Assembly (NCBI RefSeq): GCF_009647605.1
Contig: NZ_WJIF01000004.1
Location: forward strand, 62,001-126,000
From: Agromyces agglutinans
Lineage (GTDB): Bacteria > Actinomycetota > Actinomycetes > Actinomycetales > Microbacteriaceae
DNA: 64,000 nucleotides
Reading direction: 5' to 3'
Part shown: piece by piece, positions 34,701 through 43,556 of the stretch
How the letters are laid out: the number at the start of each line of letters is the position of its first letter
How positions within the stretch are numbered: position 1 is the stretch's first letter
Program-made: the position numbers and the translations under genes
Notes under the pieces: generated by a model
Seen by the model: only the letters and a program-made list of their open reading frames with translations
Told to the model about the DNA's origin: nothing
Databases searched by the model: none

Positions 34701-34926
34701 GCACGTCGACGAGCCCCGCCTCGGCGCTCGGCTCGACGACCATGTCGTGCCGGTCGACGCCGAGGTCGACGATGCGCTCGAGCCCGCTCGCGTCGACGGT
34801 GCCGGTGTAGACCGATGGACCGGTGCCCTCGCCGCCCGGAGGCGGTGGGCTCGCCATGCTCGGCGTGGCGGCCAGTCCGGTGAGGACCAGGGCCGAGGCA
34901 GTGGCGATGGCGAGCTGACGAAACAT
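31765..34926 (-). CDS. Secreted M14 zinc carboxypeptidase, large multidomain
   Basis: 1053 aa with a Sec signal peptide (1-25). The M14 metallocarboxypeptidase domain spans about 110-430: zinc ligands H179 and E182 in GAQHAREW, H312 in NYHSAAE; substrate residues NPDGYDH and DLNRN; probable catalytic Glu in FTPEMST (E382). Residues about 530-700 resemble a class-I amidotransferase-like Rossmann fold (VLVIANEDYTG then LWYLGDNRL). The C-terminal 200 residues are a beta-rich, probably substrate-binding, region as in immune-inhibitor-A-like proteases. Likely role: extracellular peptide degradation. No cell-wall anchor is visible. Complete and intact. Confidence 0.92.
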   Translation of the reverse strand: MFRQLAIATASALVLTGLAATPSMASPPPPGGEGTGPSVYTGTVDASGLERIVDLGVDRHDMVVEPSAEAGLVDVQVILNEIQADELADEGTALEAKEPAAQRRSLQATDGVFRMYGGEGGILEELMDQAAEHPKIAQFKVIGQTHQGQDIGAVRVTGRIDKQRKEGKRPTTVYVGAQHAREWITPEMVRRLLDLYLDSYGTDERITDIVDSTEVWFVPVANPDGYDHSFGEGNRLWRKNLRDNNGDGQITGADGVDLNRNSVTRWGYDNEGSSPNPASDTYRGPSPGSEPETQALDELFGDITPEFLINYHSAAELLLYGIGWQVATPSPDDVIYEAMAGDDANPAVPGYDPDLSAELYTTNGDLDTHMQAAHGALGFTPEMSTCEAAADSVPDDEWVAEEDCVALGFDFPDDEALIQAEFEKNVPFALAVAESALDPNDPVSVVGRDAPDFQVDTFSVSYGDPQTVAVWAKRDLFAKFMTYRINGGPPRISLVQEWDGGERYGDENTDYYAEYRGTVRGASPGDTVEVRFSALPSLRDIFRTWNARLVQSEPFTYEVAQDTGNDVLVIANEDYTGFNPEPAPRNDGPKYLDEHLAALAANGVDADVWDVDAQGVPHDLGVLGHYDSILWYLGDNRLTQDADDVLTETFLFGDVTDLSVAERQQYLTIAVRDFLNEGGKLALAGETTAYYGQLAGAVGGIYYGLDGAPEQECQVTEDFFSDCLILADDFTQYWLGAYDRTPVGAEGVAGTDVPLTGVGALFGGPATVDNPIDEAGEFTPTSDVLPIDEFPQFESWAAAEYTGPSGPFLPIEGAWAAFAAHVDEGYQRLGRTFSVPELADGETATFDAQFSFITELQYDHVIVEVRPVGTEDWTTLPDLNDGTSTAPPAECEAGFFVDQHPQLANYLTVGNPCTSTGATGEWNSFTGSSGGWTDVSFDLSAYEGQEIELVISYVTDPFTGEVGLIVDDTRFTVAGVETEAEGFETGLGDWTVLGAPASSPGNVGDWERITIEGPFYAATATVDSLLFGFGLEQLESDAARAEVVGRILAHFAG

Positions 34927-35026
34927 GAGGCCCCCTCGTTCTACGGCGAACGGGCCTATCCTGCTCCCGCTTCGGAGCGGCCGTCAAGGGGGCCGGGGAC
35001 GCCGACGCACGGGCGCCCCGAGTCGT

Positions 35027-35362
35027 TCACTCGGTGGACTCCGGTGCGTCGCCGTCGGGGTCGACGGCCGCGTCGCGGGTGCCGTCGTCGGGGGTGCGCA
35101 GCGGCTCGTTGTCGGAGAGCCCGAGGTCGAGGTCGCCCACCTGGTGCTGCGCCTCCGCCCCCGGTCGCGCGGCGTCGCGCGCGACATCGCCGTCGCGGTT
35201 GCCGGCGGCCTCCGGATCCTCCTCGGGCTCGAAGGTCGTCGGCTCGCCCGCGCCGACGCCCACGCCGCCCGGGTCGTCGGGGATGGTGCCGTCGCCGCCG
35301 AGGCCGCCCTCCCGGCCGTTCTCGTCGCGGGTGCTCTCGTCTGGTGTCGTGTGCTCGTCCAT
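35027..35362 (-). CDS. Small acidic hypothetical protein
   Basis: 111 aa from the ATG at 35362. It is dominated by Asp, Glu, Gly, Pro and Thr and is predicted disordered. Its composition resembles the 72-aa protein at 6960-7178. No domain is recognised. It lies between the M14 gene (same strand) and the divergent SNF2 gene, with 131 bases of shared upstream region. It may be an abundant, low-complexity stress-type protein, but nothing in the sequence proves this. Confidence 0.55.
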   Translation of the reverse strand: MDEHTTPDESTRDENGREGGLGGDGTIPDDPGGVGVGAGEPTTFEPEEDPEAAGNRDGDVARDAARPGAEAQHQVGDLDLGLSDNEPLRTPDDGTRDAAVDPDGDAPESTE

Positions 35363-35493
35363 GCTCCGAGCGTCGCATCGCGCCCGCTCGCCGTCACGGG
35401 GATTGACATCGCCGGTCGTTCGCCGACCTCGCCGCGCGTCAGCCGAACTCGCCGCGAGCCGGGCATGTCGGCCGCGCGTGACAGCATGAGGAC

Positions 35494-38400
35494 ATGCCCG
35501 CCGAGTCCCGCCCAGCCGACTGGCGGGCAGAACTCGACGCGCTCGGGCTCGCCCCCGGCCGGCCTGCGCATCCCGAGGGCCCGCCGCACGGCCCGGGCGA
35601 GGCATCCGGTCGCGACCTCGGGCGGGGCATCCGGTCGCTGGCGTTGCAGTTCGAACTGCGGCACCGGCGCGAGCGCCGCAGCGGCGAGTGGCAGGGTCCG
35701 CGCGACGAGCCCGCGAAGCGGGCCGAGACGGTCGACCGCCTCGCGGTGCGGCCCGTCGCGCAGGGCGCGCGCGGCGCGTGGGTGAAGGCCGGGCTGACCT
35801 GGCAGAACATCGCGTTCCAGGGGTCGTCGCAGGGGTTCGACCCCGAGCAGGCGCGCTGGTTCGCGCAGTTCGCGCTGCTGAAGGGGCGAAGCCCCAGCGT
35901 GTTCACGACCTACGGCTCGGAGTGGATCACGCTCGACGAGTACGAGAGCCCGCTGCTGTGGGCGCTGCTCGCCGACGCCGAGCGGCGCGGCATCGCGCTC
36001 GTCGGCGGCGCCGCGACGCCGAGCGTCGCGCTGGCTGCATCCGTCGAGATCGGCTACGACGCTCGGGTGACGGATGCCTCGAGCCGCGGCCGGCCCGCGA
36101 GCGCGGGCGCTGCCCGGGGCGCTTCGGGTGCCGGGCATGCGGCGGGCGACCTCGTGCTCGAGCCCGTCGTGGTGCTCGACGGCGAACCGCATCCGGTCGG
36201 CGACGCGCGGCCGGTCGGCGACCACGGCGTCTACCGGTTCGCGTTCGCGCGCGGCGATTCGCGCGGCGAGATCCGGCTCGGACCGGTCGCCGGCGGACTC
36301 GGCGCTGTCGATGGTGCGGCCCGGCCGCGGCTCGCGCTGCTCGACCGCCCGCGGGGCATCCGCGTTCCCGCCGGCGAGACCGTCGAGTTCCTGCGCACCG
36401 CGTACCCGCGGCTCGTGCGGTCGGTCGCGATCGTGAGCAGCGACGGCAGCTTCGAACCGCCGCCGCCCGTGCCCGCGACGCTCGTGCTCGACGCGCGGTT
36501 CGAACCCGGCGACGTGCTGCGGCTGGCGTGGCGGTGGGAGCACGCCGACGGCCGGATCAGCGCGGTCGATGCCGAGCCGCCCGGCGCCGGGGCGACCGGC
36601 GGGGCGGCGACCGGAGCCGCCGCGACCGGCGGGGCGGCGACCGGAGCCGCCGACCCCGACCTCGATCCCGACGTCGTCGAGCTCGCACGCGACGAGCTCG
36701 GCGGCATGCCCATGACGCCGATCACGCTGCGCGGCGGCGACGTCGCGTGGTTCGCCGACCGGGTCATCCGCCGGCTCGAACGGCTCGACCGCGTGCGCGT
36801 CGACGTCTCCGGAGACCCGCCCGACTACCGCGAGGCGGGCACGCCGGCGCTCGCCGTGACCGCTGTCGAGTCGCCGAAGACCGACTGGTTCGACCTCGGC
36901 GTCATCGTCACGGTCGACGGGCGCAAGGTGCCGTTCATGCCGCTCTTCCGGGCGCTCGCGAAGGGGCAGCGCCGGCTGCTGCTCGTCGACAAGACGTACC
37001 TCGACCTGAAGCAGCCGCTGTTCGAACCGCTGCGCGACCTCATCGAGGAGGCGGGAACGCTCCGCGAGTGGGAGACGGGCGTGCGCATCCACCGGAGCCA
37101 GGTGGGGCTCTGGGCCGACTTCGAGGACCTCGCCGACGAGTCGGCGCCCGCGGTCGAGTGGCGCGACACCGTGGCCGCGCTCGCCGGGGGAGCCGAGTCG
37201 GGGGTCGCCGAGCTCGAGCCGCCCGTGGGGCTCGCGGTCGCATTGCGGCCGTACCAGCTCGCCGGATTCCGCTGGCTCGCGCTGCTGCACCGCAGTCGGC
37301 TCGGCGGCATCCTCGCCGACGACATGGGCCTCGGCAAGACCGTGCAGGCGCTCGCCCTGATGGCCTGGGTGCGGGAGCAGGGCGCCGGCGCGCCGTTCCT
37401 CGTCGTGGCGCCGAGCTCGGTGGCGTCGAACTGGGTGGCCGAGGCGTCCCGGTTCACGCCGGGGCTGCGCGTGGCATCCGTCACCGCGACGGATGCCGCG
37501 AAACCGGGCGCGCTCGCGGCAGCGGTCGCCGATGCCGACGTCGTCGTGACGACGTACGCGGTGCTGCGACTCGACGCCGACCGGTTCGCCGCGCTCGAAT
37601 GGGCGGGGCTCGTGCTCGACGAGGCGCAGTTCGTGAAGAATGCCTCGACCAACGTGCACGAGGCGGCGCGGGCGATCCGCGCGGCGTTCCGGCTCGCGCT
37701 CACGGGCACGCCGATCGAGAACCACACCGGTGAGCTCTGGGCGATCCTGCGCATCGTCGCGCCCGGCCTGCTGCCCTCGCGGCGCGCCTTCGACGAGCGG
37801 TACCGCCGGCCGATCGAGGCCGGCAGTCGCGAGCGCATCGAGCGGCTGAGGCGGCGCGTGCGTCCGCTGCTGCTGCGGCGCACGAAGGAGGAGGTCGCCC
37901 CCGAGCTGCCGCCGCGCCAGGAGCAGGTGCTCACCGTCGCGCTCGCACCGCGCCACCGCCGGCTCTACGATGCGACCCTCCAGCGCGAGCGCACGAAGCT
38001 GCTCGGCCTCGTCGACGACCTCGACCGGCAGCGGCACATCGTGTACCGGTCCCTGACGCTGCTGCGCATGCTCGCGCTCGACGCGAGCCTCGTCGATCCC
38101 GCGCACGAGGGCATGGCCTCGGCGAAGCTCGACGCCCTGTTCGAGCAGCTCGAGGACGTGCTCGCCGAGGGCCACCGGGCGCTCGTGTTCAGCCAGTTCA
38201 CGAGCTTCCTCGGCCGGGTGCGCGATCGGCTCGACGCCGACGGCGTGTCGTACGCGTGGCTCGACGGGTCGACCCCGCTGAAGCGCCGCGACGCCGAGAT
38301 CGAACGGTTCCGCTCGGGCGAGGCATCCGTGTTCTGCATCAGCCTGAAGGCCGGCGGCTTCGGGCTGAACCTCACCGAGGCCGACTACGTGTTCCTGCTC

Positions 38401-38706
38401 GACCCGTGGTGGAACCCCGCGAGCGAGCAGCAGGCGATCGACCGCGCCCACCGCATCGGGCAGCGCAAGCGGGTCATGGTGTACCGCCTCGTCGCGGCCG
38501 ACACCATCGAAGAGAAGGTGATGGCGCTCAAGCGCCGCAAGGGCGAGCTCGTCGCGTCGGTGCTGGACGCGGGCGCCGAGGGTGGCGAGGGTGGCGCCGG
38601 GGTGCCCGCGCTCACGGCCGACGACCTCAGGGGATTGCTCGGCGCGCCGGCGGCCGAGGGGCCGGCGGCCGAGGTGCCGGCGGCCGAGGGGTCGGCGGTC
38701 GAGTAG
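35494..38706 (+). CDS. SNF2/RapA-family DEAD-like helicase
   Basis: 1070 aa. The N-terminal 580 residues contain a variable region with a Gly/Ala/Thr-rich repeat (GATGGAATGAA type, about 360-385), followed by an SNF2-N associated region. The motor has Walker A in DDMGLGKT (609-616), DEAQ at 709-712, and helicase C motifs FSQFTSFLGRV, LDGSTP and AHRIGQRKRV. This is the HepA/SNF2 class of dsDNA translocases. The stop codon and last residues (VE) come from a REP-like repeat at 38697. It has no neighbouring nuclease, methylase or other defence gene, so a housekeeping role is favoured over defence. Confidence 0.92.
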   Translation: MPAESRPADWRAELDALGLAPGRPAHPEGPPHGPGEASGRDLGRGIRSLALQFELRHRRERRSGEWQGPRDEPAKRAETVDRLAVRPVAQGARGAWVKAGLTWQNIAFQGSSQGFDPEQARWFAQFALLKGRSPSVFTTYGSEWITLDEYESPLLWALLADAERRGIALVGGAATPSVALAASVEIGYDARVTDASSRGRPASAGAARGASGAGHAAGDLVLEPVVVLDGEPHPVGDARPVGDHGVYRFAFARGDSRGEIRLGPVAGGLGAVDGAARPRLALLDRPRGIRVPAGETVEFLRTAYPRLVRSVAIVSSDGSFEPPPPVPATLVLDARFEPGDVLRLAWRWEHADGRISAVDAEPPGAGATGGAATGAAATGGAATGAADPDLDPDVVELARDELGGMPMTPITLRGGDVAWFADRVIRRLERLDRVRVDVSGDPPDYREAGTPALAVTAVESPKTDWFDLGVIVTVDGRKVPFMPLFRALAKGQRRLLLVDKTYLDLKQPLFEPLRDLIEEAGTLREWETGVRIHRSQVGLWADFEDLADESAPAVEWRDTVAALAGGAESGVAELEPPVGLAVALRPYQLAGFRWLALLHRSRLGGILADDMGLGKTVQALALMAWVREQGAGAPFLVVAPSSVASNWVAEASRFTPGLRVASVTATDAAKPGALAAAVADADVVVTTYAVLRLDADRFAALEWAGLVLDEAQFVKNASTNVHEAARAIRAAFRLALTGTPIENHTGELWAILRIVAPGLLPSRRAFDERYRRPIEAGSRERIERLRRRVRPLLLRRTKEEVAPELPPRQEQVLTVALAPRHRRLYDATLQRERTKLLGLVDDLDRQRHIVYRSLTLLRMLALDASLVDPAHEGMASAKLDALFEQLEDVLAEGHRALVFSQFTSFLGRVRDRLDADGVSYAWLDGSTPLKRRDAEIERFRSGEASVFCISLKAGGFGLNLTEADYVFLLDPWWNPASEQQAIDRAHRIGQRKRVMVYRLVAADTIEEKVMALKRRKGELVASVLDAGAEGGEGGAGVPALTADDLRGLLGAPAAEGPAAEVPAAEGSAVE

Positions 38707-38768
38707 CGACGAAGGAGCGTATCGAGACCTGGTGGGGCTCGATACGGCGCTGGCGCGCCTACTCGACC
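38697..38768. repeat. GGTCGAGTAG palindromic (REP-like) repeat, copy A
   Basis: Left arm GGTCGAGTAGCGACGAAGG continues into GCGTATCGAGACC. The right arm GGGGCTCGATACGG runs to GCCTACTCGACC; the outer 10 bases and the CTCGATAC core pair. The element begins inside the SNF2 gene and contributes its final codons GTC-GAG-TAG, and it separates that gene from the convergent GH53 gene. Related copies: 41065-41079 (half), 45003-45075, 49297-49329. Confidence 0.85.
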
Positions 38769-38779
38769 GCCGGGGACGG

Positions 38780-40966
38780 CTACTGGCGGGGCTTCGGCTC
38801 CTTGAGCTGTTTCACCGCCTTCTCGACGATCTTCGTCGCGTCCTTCACGTCGCGCTCGGTGGCCTTCGATGCGGCGAGCACGACCTGCCCGACCGCGACG
38901 GCGTCATCGAGCTTCGCCAGCGAGGCATCCGTGTACCGGTCGCGATCGACGGCGGCAGCCTGTGCGAGCGCGCGCTCGAGCGATGCGGTGTCGACCTCCG
39001 ATCCGCCGCCGACCGACGCGGCGTCGACGAGGCGCACCTCGTCGAGCACGCCCCAGGCACCGGCCGACAGGTCGAACGAGGCCGAGACCTCCACGACGCC
39101 GTCGTCGCCGACGATCACCTCGGGCAGTTCGGTCGTGTGGAACTCGTTCCACGCCGTGAAGCCGAGCGCACCCGACCACGAACCCGCCGACGTCGTCGCC
39201 GTCAGCGTGCGCACGTCGGTGTCGGGGCTGTTCGTGCCCTGCGTCGTCGCCGACAGCACGTAGGTGCCGGCCGGGACGCCTTCGATCCGCTGCGAGACCG
39301 ACGTCCGGTAGTCCCAGCCGTTCCAGAAGGTGACGGCGAAATCGCCTGCGGCGGCATCCGCGGTCTCCGTGCGAGCGGCCGGTTCGGTCATCGTCCACGC
39401 GCTCAGGTCATCGCTCTCGAAGCCCGGGTTCACCACGAAGTTCTCGGCCTCGACCGTGACGGTCGCCGTCACGTCGAGCCCGGTCTCGGTCGTGCCGGGG
39501 ATCGAGTACTCGCCGGGGCCGCGGATCCAGTCGACGGCACGGCTCCACGTCACCGCGGGATGCTCGGTCGTGCCGTCGTTGTAGGCGACCTCGATGGTCG
39601 TCGGCAGTTCGACCGGCGATACGTCGACCACGATCAGCGACGGCTCCTCGACCGACACGATCGCGCGCGGCGCGACGGCGCCCGTGCGCACGTACGCGAA
39701 CGTCCGCAGCGATTCGAGCGCGGTGCCGTCGGCTGCGAACAGCGCCTGGTTGTCCCACGCCGAGCCGCCGAAGGACTCGCCGACGTGCACGGGGTCGTAG
39801 TCGCTCGCGGCGCTCGTCGCCCAGCCGGAGCCGTACTGCTCCCACAGCACCCGGTTCGCCTCGACCTCGGCGGCCGGGCCGACCGGCAGCCACGCGGGCT
39901 CCCAGTAGTACACGCCGACGCCGGCGTCGCCGACCGCGGCGACGGCAGCGATGACGTCGCGCAGCTCGCTCGCCTGGCCCTGCACGCTCACGGGGTACTG
40001 GCCCGTGATGCCGCTCTCGCCGATGACGTTGCCGTAGCCGTCGGCGTCCTCGAGGGTGTGCGCCCACGAGGTCTCGGCGACGATGACCTGCTTGCCGTAC
40101 GTGGTCGCGATGCCGGTCAGCACCGAGGTCAAATTCTCGACCGTGCCGTGCCAGTAGGGATAGTAGGAGCTCGCGAACACGTCGTAGTCCACCCCGAATG
40201 CCTCGAGCCCTGCGGCGTACGTCGCGTAGCGGCCCGCGGTCTCGGGATTGGTGAAGTGCACGGCGACGAGGGCGTCTGGCAGCACCTCGCGCACCGCCGA
40301 GCTGCCGGCCTGCACGAGCGCCGCGAACTGCGCGTCGATCTCGCGCCCGGGGCGCGTGTGGCCGGCGATGCCGTTGTTCGTCTCGTTGCCGATCTGCACC
40401 ATGCGCACGTCGACGCCGGCATCCTCGAACTCCTGGAGCGCCCCGGTCGTGAAGTCGTGCAGGGCCGTCACGGTCTGCTCGTCGGTCAGGCCCGCCCACG
40501 CCTTCGGCGCGAGCTGGCGCGCCGGGTCGGCCCAGAAGTCGGAATAGTGGAAGTCGACGAGCACGTCGAGGCCGGCCGCGGTCGCCCGCTCGCCGATCTC
40601 GACGGCCCGGTCGACGTCGACGTTGCCGCCGCCGTAGCCTCGGCCGGATGCGTCGAACGGGTCGTTCCAGACCCGCACGCGCACGGAGTTGACGCCGGAG
40701 TCGGCGAGCACGTCGAACAGGTCGGCCGGTTGTCCCGTCGCGTCGCGGAAGACGACGCCGCTCTCCTCGAGCGACAGCACGGTCGACACGTCGACGCCCA
40801 TCGCGAAGTCGTCGGCCAGGCCCTCGACCTTCGGCACGAAGATGCCGGCCTCGACCGGGGCATCCGTCTCGTCCGCCCAGGCGGCGGGCGCCGCGATGGC
40901 GGAGGCGGCGACCGCGGCGGTGGCGGCCATCGCCATCGCCGCGGTCCTCAGGTTTCGTCGGTGCAC
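38780..40966 (-). CDS. Secreted GH53 arabinogalactan endo-beta-1,4-galactanase
   Basis: 728 aa. A twin-Arg-like basic N-terminus and Sec-type signal cleave near ADETDA (about 31). The GH53 barrel covers about 50-400, with acid/base E195 in QIGNETNNG and nucleophile E299 in VAETSW; RVRVWNDPF is the family signature. A bacterial Ig-like domain (IVSVEEPSLIVVDVSP, about 430-520), a carbohydrate-binding-like beta domain (about 525-660) and a Lys/Ala-rich helical FIVAR-like tail (665-720) follow, suiting attachment to polysaccharide or wall. It cleaves beta-1,4-galactan outside the cell. It is on the same strand as the GH35 gene behind a 103-base gap. Confidence 0.94.
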   Translation of the reverse strand: MHRRNLRTAAMAMAATAAVAASAIAAPAAWADETDAPVEAGIFVPKVEGLADDFAMGVDVSTVLSLEESGVVFRDATGQPADLFDVLADSGVNSVRVRVWNDPFDASGRGYGGGNVDVDRAVEIGERATAAGLDVLVDFHYSDFWADPARQLAPKAWAGLTDEQTVTALHDFTTGALQEFEDAGVDVRMVQIGNETNNGIAGHTRPGREIDAQFAALVQAGSSAVREVLPDALVAVHFTNPETAGRYATYAAGLEAFGVDYDVFASSYYPYWHGTVENLTSVLTGIATTYGKQVIVAETSWAHTLEDADGYGNVIGESGITGQYPVSVQGQASELRDVIAAVAAVGDAGVGVYYWEPAWLPVGPAAEVEANRVLWEQYGSGWATSAASDYDPVHVGESFGGSAWDNQALFAADGTALESLRTFAYVRTGAVAPRAIVSVEEPSLIVVDVSPVELPTTIEVAYNDGTTEHPAVTWSRAVDWIRGPGEYSIPGTTETGLDVTATVTVEAENFVVNPGFESDDLSAWTMTEPAARTETADAAAGDFAVTFWNGWDYRTSVSQRIEGVPAGTYVLSATTQGTNSPDTDVRTLTATTSAGSWSGALGFTAWNEFHTTELPEVIVGDDGVVEVSASFDLSAGAWGVLDEVRLVDAASVGGGSEVDTASLERALAQAAAVDRDRYTDASLAKLDDAVAVGQVVLAASKATERDVKDATKIVEKAVKQLKEPKPRQ

Positions 40967-41064
40967 GGTTCCACTTCCTCTCGTTCGGCAACGGCGAGGA
41001 CGTGCCGCCCGGAGGCGGACCGACCGCGACGCTGCGGTGGTGTGCCGGCGGGAAGCCGGCGGAT

Positions 41065-41079
41065 CGTCGCTACTCGACC
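41065..41079. repeat. GGTCGAGTAG repeat, half copy B
   Basis: CGTCGCTACTCGACC is one arm of the REP-like family. It encodes, on the minus strand, the terminal VE and TAG stop of the GH35 gene. The partner arm was not found within 100 bases. Confidence 0.7.
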
Positions 41080-43490
41080 GGCGGCAGCTCCGTCCAGAGC
41101 GGCGCCTCGACGACGGTCACGCCGTCGAGGGCGAGGAGCGGGTCGTCGACGAGGGCGCGCCGTGCGGCGGCGACCTCGGGCAGGTGCACGGCCGCGTCAG
41201 GGTGCAGCGGCACGATGCGCAGCGTGAGCTGAGCGTCGTCGGCGAGGTCGAGCGCGTCGAGGCCGATCGTCCACGGCGTGCCGTCCCAGAAGCGGTCGGC
41301 GACGACGACCCCGTCGACCTCGAGTCGCGCGACGTCGCCGGCCCAGTCGACCTCGAGCGTGCGGCGCGCACCGCTCGACGCGGGCAGCGCGAACGTCCAG
41401 GAGGTCCCGTGGCGCGCCACCTCGTCGCGCGAGGGCGCCGACGCGCGACCGTGGCGCTCGCCGTAGCTCGCCGGCGGCGGCGTGCCGGGCGTGGGCTCGC
41501 CGACCGCGACGGATGCCACGCGCCCGACCGGTTTCGAGGAGTCGGCCGACTCGATCGCCACGGCCACGGGCTCGAGGCATCCGATGCCCGTGGAGTACTC
41601 GAGCACGTCGGGCGCCGCTGACGCGCGAACCGCCAGGCGCCCCCGCTCGTCCTCGAAGACCGGGTCGGCGCACAGCACGAGCCGGCGGCGACCGCTCGCG
41701 TCGAGCACCCACACCTGATCGGCGGAGGCCGCGGGCAGGACGAGCACGCGCAGCCGCCCCTGACCCTGGCGGAGTTCGAGCAGCCGCGGCTGCTCGGCGT
41801 CGACCACGATCACATCGGGTGCGGGGTAGGTCACGAAGGCCGGTGACGGCGCGTCGCGCGGGGCATCCGCCGACGCGTCGGACGCGGACAGCACCGTCGC
41901 GATCGTCGCGAGCTCGACCGGGATACCGGCCTCGGCGACGAGCACGAGCGTCGGCACCGCGCCGTCGGCACCGACACGGGCTTCGCCGCCGTCGAGCACC
42001 GTGAGCGGCGACGCGGTCGCCCAGTCGAGGCGCACGCCGCCGACCTCGAGGTTCAGCGGCCAGTGCGCGATCGTGCCGGGGGCGACGTCGACGGGCCGGT
42101 GCGGAAGCATCCGCTCGCCGTCGTCGAGCGTCACCGCGAACTGCGCGTCGCGGATCGTCGGCAGCGGCACGTGCGGCTGCTGCCAGGTGATGAACAGCCA
42201 GCCGGATGCCCCGTCGCTGCGGATGGCCCAGCGCAGGGTCTCGGTGTCGTCGACGCTCGTCGGGTGGTTGGACGGGAGCGTGGAGGGCATCGGGGCGAGC
42301 CGGTCGCCGAAGGCGGCGAGGAAGGCGTGCTGGCGGCGCAGGGCCGCATGCCCGTCGGAGAGCCGGCCCGCCGCGCCGATCGGGGCGTGGAAGTCGTAGT
42401 CGAACTCCGGCAGGTCGTTCGGGTAGCCGGTCGCGTGCGACTCCTGGAGCGCGGGACGCGGGTTCGTGCCGCCCGCGTACATGTAGTAGCCCTGCCAGCC
42501 CGACCCGTTGCCGATCTTGTTGTGCGCGACGGCGGCGACATCCGCCCCGCCGACCAGGGGCCGGCGATGGTAGGCGGTGGCCATGCCGCCGCCCAGCTCG
42601 CAGGTCGCCGCGGGGAACGACGCCGACGGAAGGCGCGGCGTCTCCGGGCGCCGGCCGATGCCGGGGTGCGCGCGCAGGTCGGCGCCGATGCCCGGGTCGT
42701 CCCACGTGTGCGAGAAGAAGAAGTGCTCGCGGAAGGTGGTGTCCCAGTCGTGGTCGGCGTCGACCCAGAAGCCGTCGCCGTATCCGCCGTAGAGGGGGAG
42801 CACCTCGCCGACGGGCAGGTCGGCGCCGCCCCACGCGGTCGCCGTGTAGATCGGCGCCACGAGCCCGTGGCGCCGGGCCATCCGCTTCAGCGTGACCAGG
42901 TGGCCGGGCTGGTCGTAGAGCTCATTCTCGAGCTGGATGCCGATGACGTTGCTCTCGGGCCCGCAGAGCGACGCGACCTGCGCGCCGAGGGCGGCGAACC
43001 ACGGGTCGACGAGGGCGAGGTAGGCCGGGTCGTCGGTGCGATGCTCGACGGGCGCCTCCTGCACCCAGTCGGGGAATCCGCCGTTGCGCACCTCGCCGTG
43101 GCACCACGGGCCGATGCGCAGCACCACGTCGAGGCCGGCCTCGGCAGCCGTGCGCACGAAGGCCGCGACATCGAGCCCGCCCTCGAAGGTCGGGCGGCCC
43201 TGCTCGGGTTCGTGGTGGTTCCAGAGGACGTAGGCGGCGACGACGGTGACGCCGCCCGAGCGCATGAGGCGCAGCCGCTCGGCCCACTCGGCGCGGGGGA
43301 TGCGGCTGTAGTGCAGCTCGCCCGACACGGGGATCGCGGGGCGGCCGGCGACCTCGACGTAGCGGTTGGTGAGCGCGATGCGCGCGTGGCGGTCGACGGC
43401 CCGGGCCATGGCCGGTCGGGTCAGCGGCTCGGCCCAGGGTTCGTGGACGACCTCGAGCAGCGCGGGCCGGATCGCGGGCTGCGAAGGCAT
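41070..43490 (-). CDS. GH35 beta-galactosidase
   Basis: 806 aa, no signal peptide, so cytoplasmic. Family 35 motifs: SGELHYSRIP (56-65), WNHHEPEQG, RIGPWCHGEVRNGGFPDW (125-142), probable acid/base E190 in QLENELYD and probable nucleophile E298 in ATCELGGGMA. The C-terminal 400 residues hold beta-rich domains usual for long bacterial members. It would release galactose from galacto-oligosaccharides produced by the GH53 enzyme and imported by the adjacent ABC system. The stop codon is supplied by a REP-like arm. It is divergent from the binding-protein gene; operator-like palindromes lie between them. Confidence 0.92.
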   Translation of the reverse strand: MPSQPAIRPALLEVVHEPWAEPLTRPAMARAVDRHARIALTNRYVEVAGRPAIPVSGELHYSRIPRAEWAERLRLMRSGGVTVVAAYVLWNHHEPEQGRPTFEGGLDVAAFVRTAAEAGLDVVLRIGPWCHGEVRNGGFPDWVQEAPVEHRTDDPAYLALVDPWFAALGAQVASLCGPESNVIGIQLENELYDQPGHLVTLKRMARRHGLVAPIYTATAWGGADLPVGEVLPLYGGYGDGFWVDADHDWDTTFREHFFFSHTWDDPGIGADLRAHPGIGRRPETPRLPSASFPAATCELGGGMATAYHRRPLVGGADVAAVAHNKIGNGSGWQGYYMYAGGTNPRPALQESHATGYPNDLPEFDYDFHAPIGAAGRLSDGHAALRRQHAFLAAFGDRLAPMPSTLPSNHPTSVDDTETLRWAIRSDGASGWLFITWQQPHVPLPTIRDAQFAVTLDDGERMLPHRPVDVAPGTIAHWPLNLEVGGVRLDWATASPLTVLDGGEARVGADGAVPTLVLVAEAGIPVELATIATVLSASDASADAPRDAPSPAFVTYPAPDVIVVDAEQPRLLELRQGQGRLRVLVLPAASADQVWVLDASGRRRLVLCADPVFEDERGRLAVRASAAPDVLEYSTGIGCLEPVAVAIESADSSKPVGRVASVAVGEPTPGTPPPASYGERHGRASAPSRDEVARHGTSWTFALPASSGARRTLEVDWAGDVARLEVDGVVVADRFWDGTPWTIGLDALDLADDAQLTLRIVPLHPDAAVHLPEVAAARRALVDDPLLALDGVTVVEAPLWTELPPVE

Positions 43491-43509
43491 GGCGTTCTCC
43501 CTTGAATTC

Positions 43510-43523
43510 TGTGTGCGCTCACA
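43510..43523. promoter_or_regulatory. LacI-type operator, upstream site
   Basis: TGTGTGCGCTCACA is a 12-of-14 palindrome with the central CG step typical of LacI-family sites (consensus-like TGTGAGCGCTCACA). It lies 20 bases before the GH35 start. A related half-site CGCTCACA occurs at 43604-43611, next to the binding-protein promoter, so the region has paired sites for looping or dual control. The probable binder is the LacI-type regulator at 46975. Confidence 0.6.
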
Positions 43524-43556
43524 GTTCTAGCACAGCAGTTCACCGCAGTGATATTC

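Noticed and set aside
31777-35406. Open frame of about 1,200 codons on the + strand
   Set aside because: It is antisense to the M14 carboxypeptidase, rich in Arg, Val and His, and without motifs. Long antisense frames are expected at this GC content.
34984-38451. Open frame of over 1,100 codons on the minus strand
   Set aside because: Antisense to the SNF2 gene, Arg/Glu/Asp-rich shadow sequence; the sense strand has all helicase motifs.
35494-38706. SNF2 helicase as part of a defence system (DISARM- or BREX-like)
   Set aside because: No methylase, nuclease or other defence genes next to it; isolated SNF2 genes are common in actinobacteria.
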